Source of the DNA: Saprospiraceae bacterium
Lineage (GTDB): Bacteria; Bacteroidota; Bacteroidia; Chitinophagales; Saprospiraceae
Assembly: GCA_020436935.1 (NCBI GenBank)
Contig: JAGQWX010000010.1
Span: 1 to 64,000, forward strand
DNA: 64,000 nt
Direction: 5' to 3'
Shown: positions 53,333 to 62,824 of the stretch, piece after piece
Numbering within the stretch: position 1 is the first letter of the stretch
Layout: every line of letters begins with the position of its first letter
Translations under genes and position numbers: made by a program
The notes under the pieces: generated by a model
What the model saw: only the letters and a program-made list of their open reading frames with translations
What the model was told of the DNA's origin: nothing
Databases searched by the model: none

Positions 53333-54886
53333 CTACCTGGGCTTCAAGCTGATGATCGGGCAGATCATTTCCTCCATTGAAATGCCACCGTGCTGGAAAG
53401 TGTCGTAGTAATAGTTGTTGTAATAGTTGTAATTGTTGGGGTAGAGGAAGTAAAGGTCTTCTTTTGCGAAAATGAAAGAAGAGCTCACGTTGGGTTTAGG
53501 TAAGCCCACCTCGTGAGGATCCCTGATTTCCAGAACGTCCTTTCTGTCGTATTGGAGATTCCTTCCGACTTTGTATCTGAGGTTGGTGGTTGTTTCTCTG
53601 TCGCCAACCACTTTGCTTGGTTGTTTGACCCTGATGGTGCCGTGGTCTGTGGTAATGATGAGGTTGATGTCTTTTTCTGCCAGTTTTTGCAAGGCTCCCC
53701 AAAGTGGTGAATTGAGGAACCATGACCTGGTCACTGAACGGTATGCCTTCTCGTCAGGAGCCAATTCTTTGATGACGTCGAGCTCAGTACGGCTGTGAGA
53801 AAGCATATCTATGAAGTTGTAAACAATGGCTGTGAAGTCATTGGTCAGGACATTGGTGATGTTGTCCTGAAGGTTACGCGCAGAGTTGACATTGGTCACT
53901 TTGATATAATCCGACTTGATGTCTTTACGGAGGGCCCGTTTGATAAAGGATTTCATCAAATCTTCCTCCTTAAGATTTTTACCTCCTTCTTCATTGTCAT
54001 TGAGCCACCAATCGGGATAGCTTTTCTCTATGTCTCTAGGCATCATTCCTGAGAAGATAGCATTTCTGGAGTATTGGGTTGCTGTCGGAAGAATGGAATA
54101 AAAGTAGTCTTCGCTTTCGACTTTATACACTTCAGAAATGATAGGTTCCAGCGTTTTCCACTGGTCGTATCTCAGGTTGTCGAGAAGGAGTAATACTGTT
54201 GGCGTAGATTCGTTGATGTGGCTCAGCGCATATTTTCTCAGTAGATTATTGCTGGTCACCGGCCCTGTTTCTTTTTTGATCCAGTTTTGGTAGTTGTTGA
54301 TGATGTATTTTGAAAACTCCTTGTTGGCCTCTCTTTTTTGCATGTCAAGGATCTCATACATCTGTGGATTATTCGATTCGTCTAGCTTTATTTCCCACGA
54401 AATCAGCTTTTTATAAATGGTCACCCACGCCTCATAATCAGGATTTGAATTGATGTCCATGGAAATCGTCCTGAATTCCTGCTGGTAGTCGATGGCTGTT
54501 TTCTCCGAAATGAGCCTTTTATTATCGATCAGTTTTTTCAGCGTAAGCAAAATCTGGTTGGGGTTTACGGGTTTGATGAGGTAGTCATCAATTTTAGACC
54601 CGATGGCCTGCTCCATGATGTTTTCTGCTTCGTTTTTAGTGATCATTACAACAGGAACTTTTGAGTCATTTTTGATCCTTGCCAGTGTGTCCAAACCTGA
54701 AAGCCCGGGCATGGATTCGTCCAGAAATACGACATCGATGGCATTGTCTTCGTCAAGAATATCCAGAGCATCGTGACCATTGGTTACAGTTATGACCTCA
54801 TATCCCTTTTTTTCTAGGAAAAACAACTGAGGTTTTAACATATCAATTTCGTCGTCTGCCCAAAGTATTCTTATTTTATCTGCCAT
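53333..54886 (-). CDS. porX: PorX: T9SS two-component response regulator with PglZ-type effector domain
   Basis: A 517-residue regulator, the length of characterised PorX. Residues 1-125 are a receiver domain with D56 as phosphorylation site (FLDESMPG; WADDE at 9-13). From about 205 onward is an alkaline-phosphatase-superfamily PglZ domain with metal-site motifs LLLDNLRYDQW, LPTATQYSR, ITTDHGTIRV and FQHGGISMEE. In Bacteroidota PorX controls T9SS gene expression together with PorY and SigP, neither of which is in this window. The ATG at 54886 is preferred to the longer frame to 54958. Confidence 0.94.
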   Translation of the reverse strand: MADKIRILWADDEIDMLKPQLFFLEKKGYEVITVTNGHDALDILDEDNAIDVVFLDESMPGLSGLDTLARIKNDSKVPVVMITKNEAENIMEQAIGSKIDDYLIKPVNPNQILLTLKKLIDNKRLISEKTAIDYQQEFRTISMDINSNPDYEAWVTIYKKLISWEIKLDESNNPQMYEILDMQKREANKEFSKYIINNYQNWIKKETGPVTSNNLLRKYALSHINESTPTVLLLLDNLRYDQWKTLEPIISEVYKVESEDYFYSILPTATQYSRNAIFSGMMPRDIEKSYPDWWLNDNEEGGKNLKEEDLMKSFIKRALRKDIKSDYIKVTNVNSARNLQDNITNVLTNDFTAIVYNFIDMLSHSRTELDVIKELAPDEKAYRSVTRSWFLNSPLWGALQKLAEKDINLIITTDHGTIRVKQPSKVVGDRETTTNLRYKVGRNLQYDRKDVLEIRDPHEVGLPKPNVSSSFIFAKEDLYFLYPNNYNYYNNYYYDTFQHGGISMEEMICPIISLKPR

Positions 54887-55319
54887 TTTGATTTTGTATT
54901 CTGCTAATGATGAATTTTTAGATCCGGAGATGAAGGTATGGTCTTTAGCTGCCAACATTCAAGAATTCCGAACGAATTTACTTTCTTCGTTAGTATGAAA
55001 GTCCATAAACCTTAATTTGTTTTAAGAAAAACCTGCTTTGTCTGATTCATTCATCAGTGAAAAGAGATATAGAACAATACATTTGTCAAATACAAAGATT
55101 TTGATTTACCCATATGAAAATGCAAATAGCTGTGATTTATACGGGTTGTTTCGAAATTTTTGAGTCCGAACGATAAAATAGCAAATAATGATTTGGTTTC
55201 TTTTGACGCTCTACTGTTTAAAATATCACGCATTCATTAGAAAAAAATCAATTTGTCTGACCTGTCGCTTTGACTTTATACCTACCTTTGCGCTTTGAAA
55301 AACTAAAATTAATAGAACG
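54887..55319. other. divergent intergenic region between porX and glyA
   Basis: An AT-rich gap of 433 bp with no visible gene. It should contain promoters for both divergent genes. The only clear box is TACCTTTG at 55283-55290 for glyA. Confidence 0.45.
55283..55290 (+). promoter_or_regulatory. -7 promoter box of glyA
   Basis: TACCTTTG matches TAnnTTTG and lies 30 bp before the glyA ATG. A correctly spaced TTTG is not found upstream, although TTTG occurs at 55252-55255. Confidence 0.55.
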
Positions 55320-56609
55320 ATGGACAGTTTGGTTTTTGATCTGATCAATAAAGAATTAGAGAGACAGCGCCACGGGGTAGAGTTGATTGCCTCAGAAAAT
55401 TTTACAAGTGCAGCAGTAATCAAAGCTATGGGAAGCTGTCTGACCAACAAATACGCAGAAGGATACCCAGGGAAAAGGTATTATGGAGGTTGCGAAGTGG
55501 TGGATCAGATCGAGCAACTGGCCATCGACAGAGTGTGCGAAATATTCAGCGCAGAATATGCAAACGTCCAGCCTCACAGCGGTGCTCAGGCCAATGCATC
55601 TGTGTTTTTGGCATGCCTGAAACCAGGTGATTCATTTTTAGGATTTGACTTGTCTCATGGAGGTCACTTGTCTCACGGCAGTCCGGTCAATTATTCCGGC
55701 CTTGTTTACAATGCACATTTTTATGGTGTTGAAGAAGAGACCGGTACCATTGATATGGATAAGGTAGAAGCCAAGGCACTTGAAGTAAAACCAAAATTGA
55801 TCGTATGTGGTGCATCAGCATATTCCAGAGACTGGGATTACGCAAGATTCAGAGCCATAGCAGATAAGGTTGGAGCTTTATTGATGGCGGACATAGCGCA
55901 TCCCGCAGGACTCATTGCAGCCAAAGAACTCAATGACCCGATTCCGCATTGCCACATCGTGACATCAACCACACATAAGACACTCAGAGGTCCAAGAGGT
56001 GGTATCATCGTTATGGGAAAAGATTTTGAAAATCCTTGGGGCAGGACCACCAAAAAAGGCGAGGCCATCATGATGTCTTCGGTCTTGAACAGCGGTGTAT
56101 TTCCCGGAATGCAGGGCGGACCACTCGAACATGTGATAGCAGCAAAAGCTGTTGCATTTGGTGAAGTCCTCGATCCATCTTTCACGACTTATGCCAAGCA
56201 AGTAAAATCAAATGCTCAGGCAATGGCTAAGAGCCTGGTAGAAAAAGGATATGGCATCATTTCAGGAGGTACTGACAACCACCTTATGTTGATCGACCTC
56301 AGGTCAAAATTCCCTGATTTGAACGGCAGGCAGGCAGAAAACGCCCTCATCCAGGCCGACATCACCATCAACAAAAACATGGTACCTTTTGACAGCAGAT
56401 CAGCCTTTGTTACTTCTGGCATCAGGATTGGAACAGCCGCAATCACGACGCGCGGTTTTGTAGAACAAGATTGTCTGCAAGTTGTAGAATGGATGGACGA
56501 AGTTCTCAACAATTTTGAAGATGAGAAAAAACTTGCGGGAATCAGGAGCGAGGTAAACCAATACATGCAAAAATTTCCATTGTACGAAAACGAATTGACT
56601 GCAGTTTAG
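55320..56609 (+). CDS. glyA: serine hydroxymethyltransferase
   Basis: A 429-residue PLP enzyme interconverting serine and glycine while loading tetrahydrofolate with a one-carbon unit. The PLP lysine is K220 in [14 protein letters not shown]. Other family motifs are [25 protein letters not shown] and QPHSGAQAN near the start. The length is standard. Glycine made by Tdh and Kbl (17725-19963) could feed this enzyme. Confidence 0.98.
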   Translation: MDSLVFDLINKELERQRHGVELIASENFTSAAVIKAMGSCLTNKYAEGYPGKRYYGGCEVVDQIEQLAIDRVCEIFSAEYANVQPHSGAQANASVFLACLKPGDSFLGFDLSHGGHLSHGSPVNYSGLVYNAHFYGVEEETGTIDMDKVEAKALEVKPKLIVCGASAYSRDWDYARFRAIADKVGALLMADIAHPAGLIAAKELNDPIPHCHIVTSTTHKTLRGPRGGIIVMGKDFENPWGRTTKKGEAIMMSSVLNSGVFPGMQGGPLEHVIAAKAVAFGEVLDPSFTTYAKQVKSNAQAMAKSLVEKGYGIISGGTDNHLMLIDLRSKFPDLNGRQAENALIQADITINKNMVPFDSRSAFVTSGIRIGTAAITTRGFVEQDCLQVVEWMDEVLNNFEDEKKLAGIRSEVNQYMQKFPLYENELTAV

Positions 56610-56634
56610 TAGTTTAAAATATAAAGATAAGGGC

Positions 56635-56667
56635 ATCCGGTCGTCTGAAAAGGCAACCGGATTTTTT
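56635..56667 (+). terminator. intrinsic terminator of glyA
   Basis: ATCCGGT (56635-56641) pairs with ACCGGAT (56656-56662) around a 14-nt loop, followed by a T-run (56663-56667). It lies 26 bp after the glyA stop. Confidence 0.85.
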
Positions 56668-56846
56668 ATTTATTTTAATCCGTACATCATACTTTGTTGT
56701 AAGTATTGTCGCTTTTTTAATACTTTTATTGCAAATAGGAATATGGAGATTTCATCATCTGATTGAGAAGGTTTTTCCCTCGGATATAATGCAATTATTC
56801 AGTTTCCAACCACCAAACACAAGCATTCATTCTTAAAATACCCGGT

Positions 56847-57302
56847 TTGAAAATAAAGTACCTTCTGATGTGGTGTTATTGCATTTTGCTGATGTCCTGC
56901 GCAAAGGAATTGGCAACACCCCTCAATTACACCAAATCTATGATCATCCTGGGTGCCGGTGGAGGCTTTACCGGCGCATTCTCAGAATATTATCTCATGG
57001 AAAATGGCCAGGTTTTCAGATCGGGAAATAGTGATACCACGTATACCTATGTTGGAAGATTCAGCAAGACGCTTACATCACAATTTTTTGATTCCTATGA
57101 TATGCTGAGGTTTGACGAGATGAAACTCGATGAGCCGGGCAACAGATATTTCTATATTTCAAGAAAAAAAGGAGATCAAGCAAATAAAATACTTTGGGGG
57201 TATCAGGAACTCTCCAATAAAACCCCGGCCATTTACCATCAAAATTTTATGTCAAAGATTAAAGATTTACAAAGTGAAAACACCAGTCAAAACAAAAATT
57301 AA
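56847..57302 (+). CDS. small lipoprotein of unknown function
   Basis: A 151-residue protein with a lipoprotein signal (ILLMSCAKE). I do not recognise the mature part, which has a glycine-rich segment (ILGAGGGFTGAFSEYY) and a mixed C-terminal half. The start is TTG at 56847; an in-frame ATG at 56868 would leave a shortened signal. It ends five bases before the M4 peptidase start and may be cotranscribed with it. Confidence 0.65.
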   Translation: MKIKYLLMWCYCILLMSCAKELATPLNYTKSMIILGAGGGFTGAFSEYYLMENGQVFRSGNSDTTYTYVGRFSKTLTSQFFDSYDMLRFDEMKLDEPGNRYFYISRKKGDQANKILWGYQELSNKTPAIYHQNFMSKIKDLQSENTSQNKN

Positions 57303-57306
57303 TACC

Positions 57307-60300
57307 GTGGTTTTTAAAGCTTTAATGACCACTATGCTCGTTGTTGTATTGTCATTCCAGGCAAATGCGCAATTCAAAACACTAATAAACAATGTCGGCA
57401 ATCAGGTGGTCAACAAAGCCATAACCAGTGATCACATCAAAACCCTCCAGTCGTTGTATCACCCGGAAAAAGGACGCAACAGTGCAGAAGAGTCTTTTAC
57501 AGCGAAATCTTTGGCGCCTTCGGCCCTAAATTTTAGCAAGCTGAAGGTGCTTGGGTACAATGAGGAACAATTGCCAATAGCCATTACTGGAAAAATAAAG
57601 GACAATAACAGAAGCAATAAAGACCTGTATACCAAGTCTTTAGAATATCTTGAAGCGGCATCAGGGCTGACAAAAATCCAGGACCCGGGCAGTGAGCTCC
57701 AGCTGATCAGCAGGGTTGAAGACGAATTGGGCATCACTCATTTCAGGTTTCAGCAGAAATATCAGGGAGTCAATATCTACGGAAGTGAAGTCCTGGTTCA
57801 TGGCCAAAGAGAGCAAATCAACTATCTCAATGGAAGATGGCACAAGAGTTTATTGGACTTCAACATCATACCAAATTTGAAAGCTGAGGATGTACTTCGC
57901 ACAATCACACAAGAAGAACATCTCCTTCAGAACAAAGATCCAATGGGCATTATGGGAGATATGGAGCCTAAGTCTGAATTGGTCATTTATTATTTTGAGC
58001 AAGAGCCAGTGTTGGTGTACCACATCACCGGTTATCCGGACAAACTGCACAGATGGGAATATTTTGTGGATGCAAATAGTGGCAAACTCATCAACAAGTA
58101 CATGAACAGTTGTAAGTTCCACAACCATGAAAAAATAGAAGGGGATGAAGTAGCACCATCAGCACCATCTTTTCCGGTTGAAGAAAATACCACATTCTCT
58201 GTATTGGATGGGGCAGTGCAGATGGACGGCATTGACTTGTTCAACAGAACCATTAAACTCAATTGCATTGATATCGCAGGGACAAGGTACATGATCGATG
58301 CGGTAAGACCCATGTTTAAGCCCAAGTCCGCCTTGCCAAATGAACCGGAAGGGGCCATCTGGACGATAGATGCTTTCAACTCTTCACCTCAGAAGGATGA
58401 CTTCAATTACGATCACGTTAAGACAACCGGCACATCCTGGACCAATAAGCAAGCAGCGGTTTCTGCTCATGTTAATGGAGCGAAGGCGTATGAATACTTT
58501 ACCAATATACACAAGAGGAATTCGATCAATGGCATTGGTGGCAACATCGTTTCATTGATCAACGTCGCTGATGAGGACGGCAAAACCATGGGAAATGCCT
58601 TCTGGAATGGTGCGGCGATGTTTTATGGAAATGGCGACGGTGGCTTTTTGTCTTTGGCCAGAGGACTCGATGTGGCGGGGCATGAGATGACGCATGGGGT
58701 AGTGCAGAATACAGCCAACCTGGAATATCAGGGAGAATCTGGAGCTTTGAATGAATCCTTTGCTGATGTATTTGGCATGTTGATCGACCGTGAAGACTGG
58801 AAGATTGGCGAGGATGTGGTCAAGTCATCTGCCTTTCCATCAGGAGCACTCAGGGACTTATCGGATCCACACAACGGAGCTGCCCAGAACGACTATGGGG
58901 CAGGTTTTCAGCCCAAGCACTACAATGAAAGATATACCGGCACCCAGGACAACGGAGGTGTGCACATCAATTCAGGAATTCCTAATCACGCATTTTTCCT
59001 ATTTGCCAACAGCAATGGCGTTGGCCTTGAAAGAGCAGAGCAGGTTTATTACCGCGCCCTCAGCACTTATCTGACCAAGTCTTCCAGATTTTCTGATGCA
59101 AAGCTTGCCGTAATGAAAGCGGCACAGGATTTATATGGGGCAAGTGTTGCTTCTGCAGCAGAGGCGGCATTCAATAATGTTGGTGTGAGTGGCACAAGTG
59201 GGGGTGGAAATACAAATCCTGGTGACCAGTATCAGACAGACCTCCAGGTCAATCCTGGCGCTGATCTGATCTTGCTTTCAAATGGTGATCAAAGTGATAT
59301 CTACATGGTCAATACCCAGGTAGAATTGATTTTTGAACCCAAACTTTCTGAAACAGACCCGATCAGTAAACCGAGTGTTTCTGACGACGGATCTGAAATC
59401 GTTTTTATTGGCACTGACAAAAAATTCCATAACATCTCTGTGAATTACCAGACCGGGAAAGCCCAGGAACAAATCTTACTGGAAGATTTCGATTTCAGAA
59501 ATGTGGTCATTTCAAAAGATGGTAGAAGACTCGCCTTGCTTTTTGATGAGTATACTCCGGAGGTTGTGATTATAGACTTGGGCATAGGTATGTCCAAAGT
59601 TTTTGAATTGAAGAACCCAACGACTGCCCAGGGCATATCCACAGGCGATGTGCAATTCGCCGATGCCATGGAATTCGATCATTCCGGTGAATATTTGATG
59701 TATGATGCTTTCAACAGCATCAAAAGTCCAACGGCAGGTGAGATTGAGTATTGGGACATTTCTTTTGTAAAAGTCTGGGAGCTCAACAACAACAATTTCC
59801 AACCGGAGAATATGGAAGTTTTTGATAAGTTGTTCAGTGGACTGCCCGAAGGAGTAAGTGTTGGTAACCCTACCTTTGCAAAAAACAGCCCTTACATCGT
59901 TGCATTTGACTACCTGGATGACGAAGAAAATTACATTTTGGGGGCCAATATCGAAACAGGCGATGTGGACATACTTGCCGAAACATTTGACCTCGGATAC
60001 CCGACATACAGCAAGGATGACAGCTACATTTTATATGATGCCCCCAGCGTATTGAGCGATACAAAGATCAAATTCATTGAGGTCAACGAAAATAAAATCT
60101 CTTCCAACAATAAAAGTGGGTCAGATTTGGTAGACGATGCCAAATGGGCAGTGTGGTTCAGCAACGGTCAAAGAATCTTAACTGAAGTTGAAGAAAAAGA
60201 CTTTGCTTTGGGTCTTGAGTTGAGTCCTAATCCGGCAAACCAAATGATTACTTCCACGTTGACGCTCCAAAAGTCATCTGATGTACGGATCATGGTTTTT

Positions 60301-60456
60301 GATATGAATGGCAAGTTGGTCGGTAAAAAATTGGAGAGAGGACAATTAGGAAAAAACCAATGGTCTATGGATATTGGCAATCTGAGCCCGGGAGCTTATG
60401 CTATTCAAATCCTATTTGATGAACATAAAGTGAGCCGACAGTTTGTTAAACAATAA
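57307..60456 (+). CDS. T9SS-secreted M4 thermolysin-family metallopeptidase with beta-propeller region
   Basis: A 1049-residue exported peptidase. After the signal peptide come FTP and PepSY propeptide regions (about 35-250) and an M4 catalytic domain with zinc site GHEMTHGV near residue 458 and the third ligand in GALNESFADVFG. A WD40/TolB-like propeller follows (about 640-960, for example DGSEIVFIGTDKKF). The protein ends with a type-A T9SS sorting domain (LSPNPANQMI onward). The start is uncertain: GTG at 57307 fits the signal peptide, ATG at 57325 is an alternative, and the long upstream frame to 57130 overlaps the lipoprotein gene and is unlikely. Confidence 0.9.
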   Translation: MVFKALMTTMLVVVLSFQANAQFKTLINNVGNQVVNKAITSDHIKTLQSLYHPEKGRNSAEESFTAKSLAPSALNFSKLKVLGYNEEQLPIAITGKIKDNNRSNKDLYTKSLEYLEAASGLTKIQDPGSELQLISRVEDELGITHFRFQQKYQGVNIYGSEVLVHGQREQINYLNGRWHKSLLDFNIIPNLKAEDVLRTITQEEHLLQNKDPMGIMGDMEPKSELVIYYFEQEPVLVYHITGYPDKLHRWEYFVDANSGKLINKYMNSCKFHNHEKIEGDEVAPSAPSFPVEENTTFSVLDGAVQMDGIDLFNRTIKLNCIDIAGTRYMIDAVRPMFKPKSALPNEPEGAIWTIDAFNSSPQKDDFNYDHVKTTGTSWTNKQAAVSAHVNGAKAYEYFTNIHKRNSINGIGGNIVSLINVADEDGKTMGNAFWNGAAMFYGNGDGGFLSLARGLDVAGHEMTHGVVQNTANLEYQGESGALNESFADVFGMLIDREDWKIGEDVVKSSAFPSGALRDLSDPHNGAAQNDYGAGFQPKHYNERYTGTQDNGGVHINSGIPNHAFFLFANSNGVGLERAEQVYYRALSTYLTKSSRFSDAKLAVMKAAQDLYGASVASAAEAAFNNVGVSGTSGGGNTNPGDQYQTDLQVNPGADLILLSNGDQSDIYMVNTQVELIFEPKLSETDPISKPSVSDDGSEIVFIGTDKKFHNISVNYQTGKAQEQILLEDFDFRNVVISKDGRRLALLFDEYTPEVVIIDLGIGMSKVFELKNPTTAQGISTGDVQFADAMEFDHSGEYLMYDAFNSIKSPTAGEIEYWDISFVKVWELNNNNFQPENMEVFDKLFSGLPEGVSVGNPTFAKNSPYIVAFDYLDDEENYILGANIETGDVDILAETFDLGYPTYSKDDSYILYDAPSVLSDTKIKFIEVNENKISSNNKSGSDLVDDAKWAVWFSNGQRILTEVEEKDFALGLELSPNPANQMITSTLTLQKSSDVRIMVFDMNGKLVGKKLERGQLGKNQWSMDIGNLSPGAYAIQILFDEHKVSRQFVKQ

Positions 60457-61405
60457 ATTCAAGGAGGAAGAAATTAAGAAGGTTCTGGTCATTCGCCTGA
60501 GCTCCATTGGGGATATTGTCGTCACAAGTCCGGTGGTACGTTGGCTTAAATTGCAAAAGGCATGGGAAATACACTTCCTGACCAAACAAGCCTTTGCGGG
60601 AATTACGGCGCATAACATATACATCGACAAGCACCATTTCCTGGAGTCGACTTCGCTTTTGGATGAATTGAAGGCGGAGAACTTTGACCTGGTCATTGAC
60701 CTGCACAAATCAATGATTTCGCGAAAATTGGCATTCCTGTTGAAAAAGCCTGTTATTGGTTTTGATAAATTGAACATCAAAAAGTGGTTTTTGGTCAATT
60801 TCAAAATCAATTTACTTCCGGAAATCCACTTGGTAGACAGATATTTGGCAAGTATGAGATCGCTTGGTATTGATGACGATGGATTGGGCCTGGATTATTT
60901 TATAGATCCATCTGCTTCTCTTGACGACTTTTCATTACCGGAGAACTATAATGTACTGGTGCTTGGCGCTGCTCACGCCACAAAAAGAATTCCCGTTGAG
61001 GTAGCACAAAAAATCATTTTGAAAAGTCCTTATCCCGTGACCCTCATTGGGGGCAAAGATGTTCTTTCTGAAGCTGCATTACTCTCATCCTCTGGTCAGG
61101 TACTCAACCTTGCCGGCAAGCTGTCTCTGGCTCAATCTGCATTGGTTATGCAGGGAGGAGAAGAAATTTATTCCGGTGACACCGGCATGATGCACATTGC
61201 CGCAGCCTTGAAGAAAAATATACATGTATTTTGGGGTAACACAACCCCAGTTTTTGGCATGTACCCTTACTATGGCTTCAAAAACAACGTTGTTTCCATC
61301 AACCATGAGGTATTTATATCGTGCAGGCCTTGTTCAAAACTAGGCCACAAAACATGCCCCCAAGGGCATTTTAGATGTATGATGGACCAAACCATTGAGA
61401 TTTAG
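60443..61405 (+). CDS. glycosyltransferase family 9 (heptosyltransferase-like)
   Basis: A 320-residue ADP-heptose:LPS-heptosyltransferase-type protein (GT9), probably cytoplasmic, adding a sugar to the LPS core. Family motifs are VLVIRLSSIGDIVVTSPVV at the start, FDLVIDLHKS, ATKRIPVE, and YSGDTGMMHIAAAL followed by FWGNTTPVFG. The first start is TTG at 60443, overlapping the M4 gene. An ATT at 60473, five bases after AAGGAGG, would give the family-typical KKVLVIRL start. Confidence 0.9.
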   Translation: MLNNKFKEEEIKKVLVIRLSSIGDIVVTSPVVRWLKLQKAWEIHFLTKQAFAGITAHNIYIDKHHFLESTSLLDELKAENFDLVIDLHKSMISRKLAFLLKKPVIGFDKLNIKKWFLVNFKINLLPEIHLVDRYLASMRSLGIDDDGLGLDYFIDPSASLDDFSLPENYNVLVLGAAHATKRIPVEVAQKIILKSPYPVTLIGGKDVLSEAALLSSSGQVLNLAGKLSLAQSALVMQGGEEIYSGDTGMMHIAAALKKNIHVFWGNTTPVFGMYPYYGFKNNVVSINHEVFISCRPCSKLGHKTCPQGHFRCMMDQTIEI

Positions 61406-61431
61406 AACATATTTCCAACTTAGGCCAAAAC

Positions 61432-61468
61432 AAAGAAGCCTCGAAGGATTTCCCGCGAGGCTTCTTTT
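61432..61468. terminator. bidirectional intrinsic terminator
   Basis: AAAGAAGCCTCG (61432-61443) pairs perfectly with 61456-61467 around a 12-nt loop. A-rich and T-rich flanks lie on opposite sides, so it can stop both the GT9 gene and the convergent enolase-superfamily gene. Confidence 0.9.
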
Positions 61469-61501
61469 ATAACCGGAGCACTGGTCCAGTTTCCAAATTA
61501 T

Positions 61502-62779
61502 TTATTCGAAGAAAGGATATCCCTGTGCAGCATATTTTTTTACTGCCTCAAAGTTGAGGTCAACTCCAATTCCCGGTTTGTCAGAAACCGTGAGGAAGCT
61601 GTTTTCAACCTGAGGACCTTCATGGATGACAATTTCCTTAAACATTTCATTGGTGTGGAAATATATCTGCCACTCCATGATCATAAAGTTAGGAACGCTG
61701 GCACAAACATGAGCTGTTGCCATGGCTCCAAGGAAAGTTGCTACCATGTGTGGAGCAAAAGGAACATAATACAAGTTGGATAGGTTGGCGCACCTTACAC
61801 CTTCACCAAGACCACCTACTTTCTGAAGATCCGGCATGATGATGTCAACTGCTCCTGTTTCAAGCAACCTTGTAAATCCGAATGCCAGGTAAGTATTTTC
61901 TCCTGCGCAGATAGGAGTTGTCGTACTATCTGTGATCTTTTTGTAGGCATCAACATTTTCTGCAGGGATGGGTTCTTCAAGCCACATAAGATTAAAAGGC
62001 TCCATGAGTTTTGCAACCTTTTCGCCTGTTGGTGCATCATATCGACCGTGCATGTCAGCACAAATGTCAACATCATTGCCGACAGCTTCGCGTGCAGCAG
62101 CCATTTGTTTGACCATCCTGTCCAATTCCCTGGGTGAAGCCGTCCAGTTATAACGGTCATATTTACCAGGGTCATTGGCCTGATCTAAATCGAATTTGAT
62201 TGCATTGAATCCCATCGCTTTAGCCTCACTTGCATTTTTTGCAAAATCTTCAGGTGTTGGGAGCCTTGCCTGATACAGAGCTGTATCACAGTAAACTCTG
62301 ACCTTATCTCTGAATTTTCCACCGAGAAGCTGATAAACGGGCAATCCCAACGCCTTACCGGCAAGGTCCCATAAAGCAGTCTCAATAGCGGATAAGACAG
62401 CTACGAAAACTCCTGACTGTGCACCACCAAAATGACCTGACCTTCGCATGTCTTCAAAAAGCCTGTTCACCTGAAGTGGACTTCTATTCATGAGCATTCG
62501 CTCGAATCTTTTGACCAATTGATACGTTCCCGGTACTGCATCCACACCTTCTCCAAGTCCATAAATGTCCTGATTGGACTCGATTTTGACAAATAAGCCT
62601 GAACCGCCCCTGATATAAGCACATTTTAAGCCGGTGATTTTAATATCTGTTGGTGCTGACATTTTGGGCTGTGCATCAATAGCAGTTTCATAAACTGCTC
62701 CAAAACTTTTGACTTTAGTCATGGTCAGTGCACTTGCTGCAAGACCTGCCGTAATAAAATTTCTTCTCGTATTCTTCAC
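61502..62779 (-). CDS. Tat-exported mandelate racemase/muconate lactonizing-type enzyme
   Basis: A 425-residue enolase-superfamily protein with a twin-arginine leader (TRRNFITAGLAASAL). The catalytic residues fit the family: a lysine in AIKFDLD, metal ligands D and E in CADMHGRYD, WLEEPIP and GENTYLA, and a late PHMVATF motif. These enzymes act on sugar acids or related carboxylates; whether this is a dehydratase or racemase cannot be decided. The start is GTG at 62779. It follows the RraA-like gene by 45 bp. Confidence 0.88.
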   Translation of the reverse strand: MKNTRRNFITAGLAASALTMTKVKSFGAVYETAIDAQPKMSAPTDIKITGLKCAYIRGGSGLFVKIESNQDIYGLGEGVDAVPGTYQLVKRFERMLMNRSPLQVNRLFEDMRRSGHFGGAQSGVFVAVLSAIETALWDLAGKALGLPVYQLLGGKFRDKVRVYCDTALYQARLPTPEDFAKNASEAKAMGFNAIKFDLDQANDPGKYDRYNWTASPRELDRMVKQMAAAREAVGNDVDICADMHGRYDAPTGEKVAKLMEPFNLMWLEEPIPAENVDAYKKITDSTTTPICAGENTYLAFGFTRLLETGAVDIIMPDLQKVGGLGEGVRCANLSNLYYVPFAPHMVATFLGAMATAHVCASVPNFMIMEWQIYFHTNEMFKEIVIHEGPQVENSFLTVSDKPGIGVDLNFEAVKKYAAQGYPFFE

Positions 62780-62824
62780 GTTATTGTTTTATCTTATGCT
62801 AATGAATTTGTTTGGATATAGGTT

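Noticed and set aside
53333-54886. PglZ domain suggesting a BREX or Pgl phage-defence system
   Set aside because: An N-terminal receiver domain and the 517-residue length match PorX, and no brx, pgl methyltransferase or kinase genes are nearby.
57130-57306. Longer N-terminus for the M4 peptidase
   Set aside because: It would overlap the lipoprotein gene in another frame and place the signal peptide about 60 residues inside the protein.
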